Positions 27,311 through 35,726 of a stretch of 64,000 bases of DNA are shown piece after piece. This stretch comes from Bacteroidales bacterium (GTDB taxonomy: Bacteria; Bacteroidota; Bacteroidia; Bacteroidales; UBA932): positions 1 to 64,000 of the forward strand of contig JAFYUS010000026.1 of NCBI GenBank assembly GCA_017549505.1, read 5' to 3'. The notes beneath the pieces were generated by a model. The model worked only from the letters and a program-made list of their open reading frames with translations, was not told the origin of the DNA and made no database searches. The translations under genes were made by a program, and so were the position numbers. Positions within the stretch are counted from its first letter, which is position 1. Every line of letters starts with the position of its first letter.

Positions 27311-27910
27311 TTACAGGACTTTATCAGGAATATACCTGCCGTGCTTCTTCCAATGGATGTAGCCGTAAACCGCAGAGAGAGCATATGCAGCATAAAGGGC
27401 TGTCATCCACCACATTCCTTGAGTCGCACAAAGGATCGTGCTCATGGTATCGGCGAGGATCCATATCCACCATTGGGCGATATATGAGCGGACAAGCCAC
27501 CATGTCGCCACTGCGCTAAGCACGGCGACGGCCGAATCAAGGTACGACATCGGATTTTCCATCAGCTGCATCACCCAGGCAAGAGCGAAGGTTCCTGCGA
27601 TACAGACAAGCAGGCTGACAATCAACGTCATCATCGGAAGACGGTTCAGATGAATGACGTCACCACCGCTTACAGCCTCTGAAGAAGCTATTTTCTTCTT
27701 ATCCCTACCCCACTGCCAAAGACCGATGAAGGCAGTTATAAGGTAATAGGTATTAAGGCCAAAGGACGCGTATAGCCCTTGCCTGAAAAAGACCCACATG
27801 GCAGCAAGGCTGGTAAAGACCCCGACCACCCACATGAAGTTCTTCTGGCGTATCTCCAGTATTATGTATATCACTCCCGTAACAAGAGTGAATATTTCCA
27901 TGAAGTCCAT
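27311..27910 (-). CDS. pnuC: PnuC-family vitamin transporter (nicotinamide riboside or related)
   Basis: 199 residues, about seven membrane helices, of the PnuC family that takes up nicotinamide riboside; relatives carry thiamine or riboflavin. Typical parts are IYIILEIRQKNFMWVVGVFTSLAAMWVFF, NTYYLITAFIGLWQW and the C-terminal WWLVRSYIAQWWIWILADTMSTILCATQGMWWMTALYAAYALSAVYGYIHW. I start it at MDFMEIF (27910): the frame extends to 27946, but the extra codons are a REP-like hairpin overlapping the FKBP stop. No riboswitch is evident and no thiamine or NAD gene adjoins, so the substrate stays open. Confidence 0.85.
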   Translation of the reverse strand: MDFMEIFTLVTGVIYIILEIRQKNFMWVVGVFTSLAAMWVFFRQGLYASFGLNTYYLITAFIGLWQWGRDKKKIASSEAVSGGDVIHLNRLPMMTLIVSLLVCIAGTFALAWVMQLMENPMSYLDSAVAVLSAVATWWLVRSYIAQWWIWILADTMSTILCATQGMWWMTALYAAYALSAVYGYIHWKKHGRYIPDKVL

Positions 27911-27917
27911 AGCAAAT

Positions 27918-27938
27918 ATCCCCGGACAAGCCGGGGAT
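27918..27938. repeat. REP-like hairpin between FKBP and pnuC
   Basis: ATCCCCGG pairs with CCGGGGAT around ACAAG. The same type of element (TCCCGAACTAAGCCCGGGA) is found at 50078-50096. Confidence 0.7.
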
Positions 27939-27945
27939 GATATCA

Positions 27946-28551
27946 TTAGAGAACTTCGATGAGTTCAACGACAAACTTGAGAGTTGCATAAGGAGGGATA
28001 GCACCTGGAGCGCCATGCTCGCCATACGCAAGGTTGTAAGGGATGTAGAACTCATACTTCGAGCCTTCAGACATGAGCTGGACACCTTCTGTCCATCCGG
28101 CAATCACCTGATTGAGGCCGAACACTGCAGGCTCTCCGCGGTCGTATGAGCTGTCGAACTGAACACCGTTGAGAAGGGTTCCCGCATAATGGCACTTTAC
28201 CTTATCTGTAGCCTTAGGCTTCTTGCCCTGACCTTCTGTGATCACCTTGTACTGAAGACCGCTAGGGAGAACAACAACACCCTCCTGCTCGGCGTTGAAC
28301 TTAAGGAATGCTTCTCCTTCCTCACGCATTGCAGCGCTCATTGCAGCTGCCTCAGCCTTCTGCTCAGCCTCAAGCTCTGCAAAATACTTATCAAGAAGCT
28401 GTCCTGCCTCCTGGAATGAAACCGCAGGTTCTGCGCCGGTAAGCACAGCCTTTACACCTGCTGCAAAATCATCGAATTCAATTGTCCTGATGCCTGATGT
28501 CATCATATTGTGGGCAATGCTCATGCCCAATGCGTAACTGTTCTTGTCCAT
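27946..28551 (-). CDS. FKBP-type peptidyl-prolyl cis-trans isomerase (FklB-like)
   Basis: 201 residues. The N-terminal helical dimerisation region (MDKNSYALGMSIAHNMMTSG... with a long Ala/Glu-rich helix) is followed by an FKBP domain from about residue 96: VKCHYAGTLLNGVQFDSSYDRGEPAVFGLNQVIAGWTEGVQLMSEGSKYEFYIPYNLAYGEHGAPGAIPPYATLKF. There is no signal peptide, so it should be cytoplasmic, unlike Mip/FkpA. TAAATTTG at 28579-28586 is its -7 box, giving a leader of about 25 bases. Confidence 0.94.
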   Translation of the reverse strand: MDKNSYALGMSIAHNMMTSGIRTIEFDDFAAGVKAVLTGAEPAVSFQEAGQLLDKYFAELEAEQKAEAAAMSAAMREEGEAFLKFNAEQEGVVVLPSGLQYKVITEGQGKKPKATDKVKCHYAGTLLNGVQFDSSYDRGEPAVFGLNQVIAGWTEGVQLMSEGSKYEFYIPYNLAYGEHGAPGAIPPYATLKFVVELIEVL

Positions 28552-28578
28552 TTCTTATCTTTTGTTTTTATGAATCTG

Positions 28579-28586
28579 CAAATTTA
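28579..28586 (-). promoter_or_regulatory. -7 box of the FKBP gene
   Basis: TAAATTTG on the minus strand, a full consensus match 27 bases before the ATG. Confidence 0.6.
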
Positions 28587-28594
28587 GTGTATTT

Positions 28595-29488
28595 TCATTG
28601 ACATCCGTCTTCATCTTCATTTTTATCTTTCCTCGGATGATGTTCCATTACCTCCCGATGCCATGTAGTGCTGTCCACATGTGTATATATCTCCGTCGTC
28701 GTTATGCTTTCGTGTCCGAGCATTTCCTGGACGACACGAAGGTCAGCTCCGTTCTCGACTAAATGGGTAGCGAACGAATGACGGAATGTGTGAGGGGATA
28801 TTTCCGCTCTGACATCCGCAATGAGCGCCTGCTTCTTTATCATCTTGAACATGGACTGACGGCTGAGAGATCGTCCGAAACGATTCAGGAAAAGGATGTC
28901 CTCCGATGCTGTATCTGCCGCTTCCGGTCTACGACCGAGATACTCGTTTACAGCCTCTGCAGCAATCTCACCTATCGGGACAAGCCTTTCCTTGTTGCCC
29001 TTACCTATGATTCTGATAAAACCTTCATCAAAATACAGACATGAGATCTTAAGTTCCACAGCTTCAGAGACTCTCAATCCGCAGCCATAAAGGACCTCGA
29101 GTATCGCTCTGTCCCTCAGTCCGTTCCATGTAGACAAGTCAACTGAGTCGATTATCGAGATGACTTCTTCCACAGAAAGCACGTCAGGAAGATAACGTCC
29201 CAACTTAGGAGAATCCACCATGTCACACGGATTGTCTGCAATCATGCCTTCCACGATGCACCAGCCGAAGAATGACCGGAGGGAACTCAGAAGACGGGCC
29301 TGTGACCTCTTGCTCAGGTCCTGACATGAAGAAAGATAATCAAGGATGACTTCCGGTTTCAGATCCTTTACATCCTTGATCTTCACGGCCTCCAGAAACT
29401 TCTCTACATCACAACAGTACGATGCCACCGTGTTCGGCGACATCGCACGCTCTATCTTGAGATAGTTTCTGTAATCCTTCAGAAGCAT
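28595..29488 (-). CDS. xerD: Tyrosine recombinase, XerD type
   Basis: Resolves chromosome dimers at dif with XerC. 297 residues: N-terminal SAM-like core-binding domain (YLKIERAMSPNTVASYCCDVEKFL) and a catalytic domain with the conserved residues Arg in GCGLRVSEA, Lys in GKGNKERLVP, HTFRHSFATHL, LGHESITTTEIYTH and the nucleophilic Tyr in EIYTHVD. The length and the chromosomal setting favour the housekeeping XerD over an element-borne integrase; no attachment site or mobile genes adjoin. TAATG overlap with the upstream dipeptidyl-peptidase gene shows coupling. Confidence 0.9.
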   Translation of the reverse strand: MLLKDYRNYLKIERAMSPNTVASYCCDVEKFLEAVKIKDVKDLKPEVILDYLSSCQDLSKRSQARLLSSLRSFFGWCIVEGMIADNPCDMVDSPKLGRYLPDVLSVEEVISIIDSVDLSTWNGLRDRAILEVLYGCGLRVSEAVELKISCLYFDEGFIRIIGKGNKERLVPIGEIAAEAVNEYLGRRPEAADTASEDILFLNRFGRSLSRQSMFKMIKKQALIADVRAEISPHTFRHSFATHLVENGADLRVVQEMLGHESITTTEIYTHVDSTTWHREVMEHHPRKDKNEDEDGCQ

Positions 29489-31488
29489 TAAAGAGTAGAG
29501 TACTTCTTTCCGTACTTGAGCATCTGCTCAAGGTATGTATCTCCGTAGACAACCTTGTAGTCCACGATTCTTCCCATCTTCCTTACAGGGACAATCTCAG
29601 GGTTGACAAAGCCTCCGTACGGCTTGAGCTCAAGGGTGGCATAACGCTCGAGAACTTCCTTGTGAAGATCCGGATCGATATCGACAGCGTATTTCTCCAC
29701 CAGAGCCTTGCCCGCAGCATAGTCACCTTCTGATTTGATTCTCTGAACCTCTGCAAGGAGATCTCCGAAAAGACCGCGGAGAGCTTCATAGTCATTTACG
29801 ATAAAGAATGTCTTGCCGTCGCGTACCTTCTTCTCGATCACATTATCCTTGCGGCCCTTCTCATAGCACCAGTCAGCGATGAGCTTACGGTTCTGCATAT
29901 GCGCCTCCATATTCTTCTTGCCTAGGGCTACTCTTGTAAACTGGGTGAAGATACCGTTGCGGATATAACTTGAATACTGAGCCTTGTATGCTTCCATATC
30001 AGGAAGGATGCCGAGTTCCACAAGCTTAGGATCTGCGAGATAATAAAGACCGAAGAGGTCTGCGCGAGTCTCCTCGAGAGTCGAGCTGAACTCACCAAGG
30101 GCGTTCGGAGAAGTCTCAGGCAGAAGCTGGCCTGATCCATGACCGAGACACTCGTGAAGATCGGTATGGAGATCGTTGGTAAGCGCACCGTATTTCTTCT
30201 CCATAGCCATCTCTTCTTCCGACCATGCGAACTCGCTGAGCATGCTCTTAGGTGATTCCTGAGCAGCCATATTGTATGCATTTGTAAGGTTTGCGATGGT
30301 CACTGACTTCGAACCATGTTCGCGACGGATCCAGTCCGCATTAGGAAGATTGATTCCGATAGGAGCCGCAGGGTAACAGTCACCGGAAAGCACGGCAACG
30401 TTGATGACCTTCGCAGTCACGCCCTTCACTTCCTCTTTCTTGAACCTTGAGTCTACAGGAGAGTTATCTTCGAACCACTGGGCGTTGTCGCTGATCAGTT
30501 CAGCGCGGCGCGAAGCCTCATTGTCCTTGAAGTTCACGAGGCCTTCCCATGTAGCCTTGCGTCCGAGAGGGTCATTATAGTCCTCCACGAAACCGTTGAC
30601 GAAGTCTACAGTACCGAGAGTATCATTGACCCATTTGATATTATACTCATCCCAAAGCTTGAGGTCACCTGTCCTGTAATACTCCATGAGGTCTGCGATA
30701 TATGCCTTCTGCATGTCGTTTTCCGCAACCTTTGCAGCCTTCTTCAGACTGGCGTTGATCTTTTTGAGAGCCTTGCCGTAAAGACCTCCTACCTTGTATA
30801 CTTCTTCACGGACAACCCCGTCCTCACCTTTCACTACGCGGCTGTTGAGTCCGTATGACACCGGTGTCTTGTCTGTAGGGTCAACCATTTCCGCATAAAG
30901 AGCTTCAACTTCAGCACGGGTCACGTTTTCGTAAAAGTTCACAGCCGAAGAAGCCACGATATCTTCGGCATGCATATCCTTGCGTGCCGGAAATATTGCA
31001 GGATCATACATTACAGGAAGGAGCTCTGCACACTTCGCCTCATCTCCTACAGCTGTCATCAGAGCGGCAAAATATTCCTGCGGGCACTCCGGGAAGAACT
31101 TGTCTTCCGCATAATGATGATGGATACCGTTGCTGAAGAACACCCTCTTGGCATATGTCTCGAAGTCCGCCCAATCCTGTGACGTACGGTCACCGTCATA
31201 GTTGACGAGAATATTCTCGAGAGCCTTACGTACATCAAGGTTGTACTTGTTGTTCTGCATCCAGATGATGTCTCGACCGTATTTTGCAGCTTCTGCAAGA
31301 TGGTATACATATTCCTTCTGCTGCAGGGTCAGCGCATCCCATCCCGGAACCTGATATCTCATTATCTTAAGATCTGCGAATTCATCGATAAGATACTTGA
31401 ATTCACCTTCCTGAGCCGCCTTGTCCGAGCAGGACATCAAGGTCGCGGCAAGACCTGCACCTAAAACCATTTTGATTGAAAATTTCAT
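29488..31488 (-). CDS. Dipeptidyl-peptidase III-like lipoprotein (peptidase M49)
   Basis: Zinc exopeptidase that releases dipeptides from oligopeptide N-termini. 666 residues with a lipoprotein signal (lipobox MSC, Cys20), so it is exported and membrane-anchored. The M49 zinc motif HECLGH is at 445-450 (HExxGH, one residue longer than HExxH), and the second motif EETRAD at 472-477 supplies the third ligand. TATCTTTG at 31519-31526 is the promoter, closely divergent from that of the clostripain-like gene. It is co-transcribed with xerD (stop/start share one base). Confidence 0.93.
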   Translation of the reverse strand: MKFSIKMVLGAGLAATLMSCSDKAAQEGEFKYLIDEFADLKIMRYQVPGWDALTLQQKEYVYHLAEAAKYGRDIIWMQNNKYNLDVRKALENILVNYDGDRTSQDWADFETYAKRVFFSNGIHHHYAEDKFFPECPQEYFAALMTAVGDEAKCAELLPVMYDPAIFPARKDMHAEDIVASSAVNFYENVTRAEVEALYAEMVDPTDKTPVSYGLNSRVVKGEDGVVREEVYKVGGLYGKALKKINASLKKAAKVAENDMQKAYIADLMEYYRTGDLKLWDEYNIKWVNDTLGTVDFVNGFVEDYNDPLGRKATWEGLVNFKDNEASRRAELISDNAQWFEDNSPVDSRFKKEEVKGVTAKVINVAVLSGDCYPAAPIGINLPNADWIRREHGSKSVTIANLTNAYNMAAQESPKSMLSEFAWSEEEMAMEKKYGALTNDLHTDLHECLGHGSGQLLPETSPNALGEFSSTLEETRADLFGLYYLADPKLVELGILPDMEAYKAQYSSYIRNGIFTQFTRVALGKKNMEAHMQNRKLIADWCYEKGRKDNVIEKKVRDGKTFFIVNDYEALRGLFGDLLAEVQRIKSEGDYAAGKALVEKYAVDIDPDLHKEVLERYATLELKPYGGFVNPEIVPVRKMGRIVDYKVVYGDTYLEQMLKYGKKYSTL

Positions 31489-31518
31489 ATCTGTACTTCA
31501 TTAATTGGCAATATCATG

Positions 31519-31555
31519 CAAAGATACTAATTATGTCAAATAATACTTATATTTG
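31519..31555. promoter_or_regulatory. Divergent -7 boxes: M49 peptidase (-) and clostripain-like gene (+)
   Basis: TATCTTTG on minus (31519-31526) and TATATTTG on plus (31548-31555). Both match TAnnTTTG and lie 21 bases apart, about 30 bases from each start codon. Confidence 0.6.
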
Positions 31556-31580
31556 CACGTTTTAAAAATAGAAAAGCCGG

Positions 31581-32933
31581 ATGCCAGGAAGACGCACACA
31601 TATATTCATAGTATCATCATTAATTGCGGCGTTGGCAGCCGCAATATCATCATGCTCTCCCGACTGGGAGCATGAGATGGTTCCCGGAACATCAGTTTCC
31701 GGTTCCGGAAACGGGGCTGACAGGGATATGAACACAGATACCAGAAAGGTACTGCTGCTCTATTCCGCAGGCTTCAATTCCATCAGCAGCTATCTCAAGG
31801 AGGACATCGAAGACCTCTGCAAAGGCTGGGTTCCACGCCAGCGCAGGGCAGACGACGTGATCCTGGTGTACAGCCATCTGCCGTCATCCCGCGGCCAATA
31901 CACGGTCAAGACCAGTCCTGTTCTTTTCCGATTATACTCAGATCCGTCCGGAGAAGTCATACGCGATACACTTGAAGTATACTCTCCCGACACGATATCC
32001 TCATCAGCAGCCCAGTTCCATGATGTCCTGTCATATGTAAAGGAAACATTCCAGGCCAAAAGTTACGGACTGATATTCTCGTCACACGCAACCGGTTATC
32101 TTCCCGAAGGTTTCTATTCAAAGCCCGACAACTATACCTTCAGCGAAGGTATCATGCGAGGACGGGGGCTCCACGGACGTGGCGCCCCGTCACCGGTTCC
32201 TTATGTGGAACCGGAACAGGAGCCGGGGCTTCCTGCAGTAAAAAGCATAGGCCAGGATGTTGACGGGAACGTGTCATATGAAATGGATATCCGCGATTTT
32301 GCAGAAGCCATCCCTATGAAACTGGATTACATCCTCTTCGACGCCTGTCTGATGGGAGGAATCGAGGTCGCATACGAACTTGCCGGGAAATGCGACATGA
32401 TAGGATTCTCTCAGGCGGAGGTACTGGCTGAAGGATTCAACTACACCACCCTGGCTTCCCACCTGTTGGGAAACAGACCTTCGTCTGACGCGTACAGCGT
32501 CTGCGAAGACTACTTCACCCAATATGATGTACAGTCGGGAGTATACCGGTCAGCCACAATATCTCTGATAGACTGCAACAATCTGGAACCTGTCTCCGAG
32601 ATCTGCAGGACCTTGTTCGAAAGATACTCGTTGCAGCTGCATACGATGGACCCTCAGAATGTACAGCGGTTCTACAGATCTTCGAAGCATTGGTTCTACG
32701 ACCTTCAGAGCATACTGGAAAATGCAGGAATCACAGACACTGAAAAGAAGGCGTTGCTCGAGGCGATTGACGGCTGCATATTATATAAAGGTGCGACTCC
32801 TTCGTTCATGAACGAATTCTACATCAATACATTCAGCGGATTCAGCATGTATCTTCCAAGCAACGGACACGCTGAACTGGACAAGTATTACAGGACGCTT
32901 AAATGGAATCAGGCGACGGCGCTTGTAAAATAA
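31581..32933 (+). CDS. Clostripain-family (C11) cysteine peptidase lipoprotein
   Basis: 450 residues with a lipoprotein signal ending in ISSC (Cys25). C11 peptidases cut after Arg or Lys. The catalytic dyad is visible: His169 in YGLIFSSHATGYLP (most relatives have SDHG) and Cys256 in YILFDACLMGGIEVAYEL. The C-terminal NTFSGFSMYLP is another family mark. A Gly/Pro-rich insertion (about residues 193-216) separates the two catalytic motifs. The SSHATG variation keeps the His but changes its neighbours. It has its own promoter and is monocistronic before the rplY promoter. Confidence 0.9.
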   Translation: MPGRRTHIFIVSSLIAALAAAISSCSPDWEHEMVPGTSVSGSGNGADRDMNTDTRKVLLLYSAGFNSISSYLKEDIEDLCKGWVPRQRRADDVILVYSHLPSSRGQYTVKTSPVLFRLYSDPSGEVIRDTLEVYSPDTISSSAAQFHDVLSYVKETFQAKSYGLIFSSHATGYLPEGFYSKPDNYTFSEGIMRGRGLHGRGAPSPVPYVEPEQEPGLPAVKSIGQDVDGNVSYEMDIRDFAEAIPMKLDYILFDACLMGGIEVAYELAGKCDMIGFSQAEVLAEGFNYTTLASHLLGNRPSSDAYSVCEDYFTQYDVQSGVYRSATISLIDCNNLEPVSEICRTLFERYSLQLHTMDPQNVQRFYRSSKHWFYDLQSILENAGITDTEKKALLEAIDGCILYKGATPSFMNEFYINTFSGFSMYLPSNGHAELDKYYRTLKWNQATALVK

Positions 32934-32944
32934 AATATTTTATC

Positions 32945-33013
32945 TATCTTTGCAGCCCCATAAAAAGCGCTGATGCTTTTTGGTGCAATGGGGTTTTTGC
33001 ACGACGCAAAAAC
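32945..33013 (+). promoter_or_regulatory. rplY promoter and structured leader
   Basis: The -7 box TATCTTTG is at 32945-32952. In the leader, CCCCAT (32956-32961) pairs with ATGGGG (32988-32993), enclosing AAAAAGC/GCTTTTT, and is followed by TTTTT. This looks like an intrinsic terminator in the 5' leader. A competing pair GTTTTTGC (32993-33000) / GCAAAAAC (33006-33013) would disrupt it. Confidence 0.6.
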
Positions 33014-33044
33014 TGAGTAACACATTTTTAAAAATTTCATTACA

Positions 33045-33641
33045 ATGCAGCACATTGAACTCAATGGCCAGGTTCGCGAGGCCAGCAACAAGGCAGCTGT
33101 AAAGGCTGTACGCAGAGCAGGACTTGTTCCTTGCAACATCTATGGACACGGAATGGAGAACATCCTTTTCACCATCGACGCACAGGATCTCAAGACCATC
33201 ACTCACACTCCTAACTCTTACATCATCGACCTCAAGCTTTCTGACGGAAGAAGCGGTCATGCAGTAATCCACGAAGTACAGTATCACCCTGTAACCGACG
33301 AGGCTCTTCACGTAGACTTCCTCTTCGTAACTGAAGACAAGCCTGTTACAATCGAGGTTCCTGTCAAGGTTGTAGGACACTCTGAGGGTGTAAAGATGGG
33401 TGGTAAGCTCCTCGTTTCAAGCCGCAAGCTCCGCGTAAGCGCTATGATGGAGAACCTTCCTGACCTCCTCGAGGTTGACTCTACTCACCTGATGATCGGC
33501 AAGCAGATCGTTGCCGGTGACCTCAACTACGAGGGCGTTACCATCGTATCTCCTAAGGCAACCATCATCTGCTCTGTACGTCCTACACGTGCAACTCAGC
33601 AGGCTAAGATGGAGCAGCAGGCTACTGGTAAGAAGAAGTAA
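33045..33641 (+). CDS. rplY: 50S ribosomal protein L25 / general stress protein Ctc
   Basis: Binds 5S rRNA. 198 residues, the long CTC form: N-terminal L25 beta-barrel (IELNGQVREASNKAAVKAVRRAGLVPCNIYGHG) and C-terminal TL5-type domain (DFLFVTEDKPVTIEVPVKVVGHSEGVKMGGKLLVSSRKLRVSA). A Lys-rich tail ends the protein. pth follows 11 bases downstream, the usual L25-pth pairing in bacteria. The leader carries a terminator-like hairpin, suggesting feedback control (see findings). Confidence 0.97.
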   Translation: MQHIELNGQVREASNKAAVKAVRRAGLVPCNIYGHGMENILFTIDAQDLKTITHTPNSYIIDLKLSDGRSGHAVIHEVQYHPVTDEALHVDFLFVTEDKPVTIEVPVKVVGHSEGVKMGGKLLVSSRKLRVSAMMENLPDLLEVDSTHLMIGKQIVAGDLNYEGVTIVSPKATIICSVRPTRATQQAKMEQQATGKKK

Positions 33642-33652
33642 TCTGAGTTGGT

Positions 33653-34246
33653 ATGAATTATTTGATCGTCGGTTTAGGAAACATCGGCGTCGAATATGCC
33701 AACACCAGACACAACATGGGATTCATGGTATTGGACGCCTGGGCTCAGGCGTCCAATATTCTTTTTGAATCAGGCAGGTACGGCTATACGGCGACGATAT
33801 CATTCAAAGGAAGGAAATTCACTCTTCTCAAGCCATCAACCTACATGAACCTCAGCGGAAAGGCAGTAAGATACTGGATGAACGAGCTGAAGATTCCCGT
33901 AGAGAATCTCATGGTCATCTCAGATGACCTTAACATACCTTTCGGCACACTCCGTCTGCGCAAGAACGGAAGTGCAGGAGGTCATAACGGTCTTACCAAC
34001 ATCAACGAACTGATCGGGACTCAGGACTATGCGCGCATCCGTGTTGGTATCGGAAACGAATTCGGACGAGGTCAGCAGGTCAATTACGTACTCGGCGAAT
34101 TGAGCAAGGAAGAGATGGAAGAGATGGGAGAGATCAGCAAGCGTGTGATAGAAGGTGTAAAGGCATGGGCCACCATCGGTGCAGACAGGGCGATGAATGT
34201 CGTGAATACACGTCCTAAAAAGTCACAGGACGAACAGAAACAGTAA
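33653..34246 (+). CDS. pth: Peptidyl-tRNA hydrolase
   Basis: Recycles tRNA from peptidyl-tRNA released prematurely. 197 residues: LIVGLGNIGVEYANTRHNMGFMVLD with the catalytic His in NTRHNMGF, LLKPSTYMNLSGKAV, MVISDDLNIPFGTLRLRKNGSAGGHNGL, and YARIRVGIG. Directly follows rplY in the same operon. Its Lys/Gln-rich C-terminus ends at 34246. Confidence 0.97.
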   Translation: MNYLIVGLGNIGVEYANTRHNMGFMVLDAWAQASNILFESGRYGYTATISFKGRKFTLLKPSTYMNLSGKAVRYWMNELKIPVENLMVISDDLNIPFGTLRLRKNGSAGGHNGLTNINELIGTQDYARIRVGIGNEFGRGQQVNYVLGELSKEEMEEMGEISKRVIEGVKAWATIGADRAMNVVNTRPKKSQDEQKQ

Positions 34247-34357
34247 GCCAAAGCATTGAAAACAACAATTTTAAGACTTAAAACTTGTTTTTTATAAAAA
34301 AATCTCATAACTTGGCGGAAGTTTTTACCAATCACGAACATTTAAATCACTAAAACA

Positions 34358-34531
34358 ATGAAAGAACTTGTAGATCAGATCAAGGCAGAGTACGAAGTTT
34401 TCGCAAAGAACGCTGAGGCTCAGGTTGAAAAGGGTAATAAGGCTGCTGGTGCACGTGCACGCAAGGCTGCTCTCAACCTCATGAAGGCTATGAAGGAGTT
34501 TAGAAAGGTATCTGTAGAGGCTACCAAATAA
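34358..34531 (+). CDS. Histone H1-like (Hc1-type) small basic protein
   Basis: 57 residues, short and easily missed. The translation starts MKELVDQIKAEYEVFAKNAE, continues with a GNKAAGARARKAALNLMKAMKEFRK segment and ends KVSVEATK. This is the short Bacteroidota histone-H1-like family, with alternating Lys/Ala and one long helix. It probably binds DNA non-specifically as a nucleoid protein. Codon use is strongly biased (AAG, GCT, CTC), implying high expression. A strong terminator follows at 34555. I see no exact -7 box in the 111-base gap after pth. Confidence 0.85.
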   Translation: MKELVDQIKAEYEVFAKNAEAQVEKGNKAAGARARKAALNLMKAMKEFRKVSVEATK

Positions 34532-34554
34532 TTTTTCCTTCAAAGAACAAAGAT

Positions 34555-34590
34555 AAAGGGGCTCTAGCATCACTGCTTAGAGCCCCTTTA
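34555..34590 (+). terminator. Terminator of the histone H1-like gene
   Basis: AAAGGGGCTCTA pairs with TAGAGCCCCTTT over an 11-base loop, 24 bases after the stop codon. Confidence 0.85.
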
Positions 34591-34680
34591 AACGTGTACT
34601 AAAACCTAAACCTGACATATAGATGCAATGTCATTTTAAAACGTTGCATGAAATCAATAAAATTTTTCACTTTTTTTACA

Positions 34681-35661
34681 TCACATCAGGACACTGACAT
34701 TATCCACCCATAATGTATTGCCCACTCCCCCATAGAAGGCCTTGCCGCAGCTGGAGATGAAATGAATGATCATATGATTCGGTTCCGCATCTGCATCAGC
34801 CCATCCATCCTCTGAAACTACAACATTCTCTCCCCTGCTGTTCAACGCATGAAAGGCTGTTTCCGGGTCATTGTTGAGACCCATATATTCCTTAAAATAT
34901 GGCTCGGCAGTGATATCGCCATAATGGACAATGACTTTATGGCCGTTCACCCATTCGGGCACGTCCCTGGTGATCCTTTCGATTCCCGTACCGACTCTCA
35001 AAGCATGAACATTTCCATCCGCATCTTCCCAACGCTTCTGCAGTATCACAATGATCTGGGCATGATCCGGATACCCCATGGGCTTCAGCTTTGAGAAGCC
35101 TGTACCTCTTATCGTCTCATTACCTACATCCGCCTTATAATCCAGCTGAAGCGCTCTGGGTCTTCCGTTGAAAGGCAAGCCATAGAACACTTTTGACATA
35201 GGACTTTTTGTATCCCTTATCGGCTCCGGGAGCGAGCCGACAAGAAGGGCACCCTGACAGGTCACATCCATATTTACCACACCAAGGGCCTTTACATTCT
35301 CTACGTGAGTTTCGATACGCGCACAATATCCGTCACCTCTCTTTTCCGGATAGACAGTGTTGTTCGTCTTGACTATTCCGGCAACGACAGCCAGAACATT
35401 GTTTGTACGCCAGAGATATCCGTCAGGAGCCGAAAAAGGTTGCTTACCGGTCTTCAATGTATCTGCAGGAGAGCCAAAGAATTCATACAGATATTTGGTC
35501 TGACCGCCTATAAGGGCTGATTCTTCGATTTCACGGACACACCAGGAGTCAAATTTACCTCCATCGTTGATCATCCTGACTATAGAGTCCTGGGCATAGG
35601 ACACTTCAAAACAGAAAAGATGGAAGAGTGCGATTAATACAGATAATGTTGGCCGTCTCAT
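34681..35661 (-). CDS. Secreted PCMD-domain protein (putative carbohydrate metabolism domain)
   Basis: 326 residues. Start chosen at MRRPTLSVLIALFHLFCFEVSYAQ (35661) because it makes a clean signal peptide and leaves a leader of about 20 bases after the TATATTTG box at 35690-35697; the frame is open to 35682. The body matches the PCMD layout: a jelly-roll-like domain with GYCARIETHVENV, LVGSLPEPIRDTKSPMSKVFYGLPFNGRPRALQLDYKADVG, DHAQIIVILQKRWEDADGNVHALRVG, and the final GGVGNTLWVDNVSVLM. Such proteins accompany surface glycan or adhesin systems; no function is proven. It is divergent from the M6 protease gene. Confidence 0.82.
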   Translation of the reverse strand: MRRPTLSVLIALFHLFCFEVSYAQDSIVRMINDGGKFDSWCVREIEESALIGGQTKYLYEFFGSPADTLKTGKQPFSAPDGYLWRTNNVLAVVAGIVKTNNTVYPEKRGDGYCARIETHVENVKALGVVNMDVTCQGALLVGSLPEPIRDTKSPMSKVFYGLPFNGRPRALQLDYKADVGNETIRGTGFSKLKPMGYPDHAQIIVILQKRWEDADGNVHALRVGTGIERITRDVPEWVNGHKVIVHYGDITAEPYFKEYMGLNNDPETAFHALNSRGENVVVSEDGWADADAEPNHMIIHFISSCGKAFYGGVGNTLWVDNVSVLM

Positions 35662-35689
35662 AAAAAATGTGTAAATATGCAAGTTGTTA

Positions 35690-35697
35690 CAAATATA
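35690..35697 (-). promoter_or_regulatory. -7 box of the PCMD gene
   Basis: TATATTTG on the minus strand, 28 bases before the chosen ATG. Confidence 0.6.
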
Positions 35698-35726
35698 GTG
35701 ACGTTTTTACAAGAACTGAACTTTTT

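Noticed and set aside
27911..27946. Upstream N-terminal extension of PnuC
   Set aside because: The extra codons are a palindromic REP-like hairpin, and the conserved family N-terminus starts at 27910.
28595..29488. XerD-like recombinase as the integrase of a mobile element
   Set aside because: Normal XerD length and motifs, coupled to a housekeeping peptidase gene, with no attachment sites or mobile genes around.
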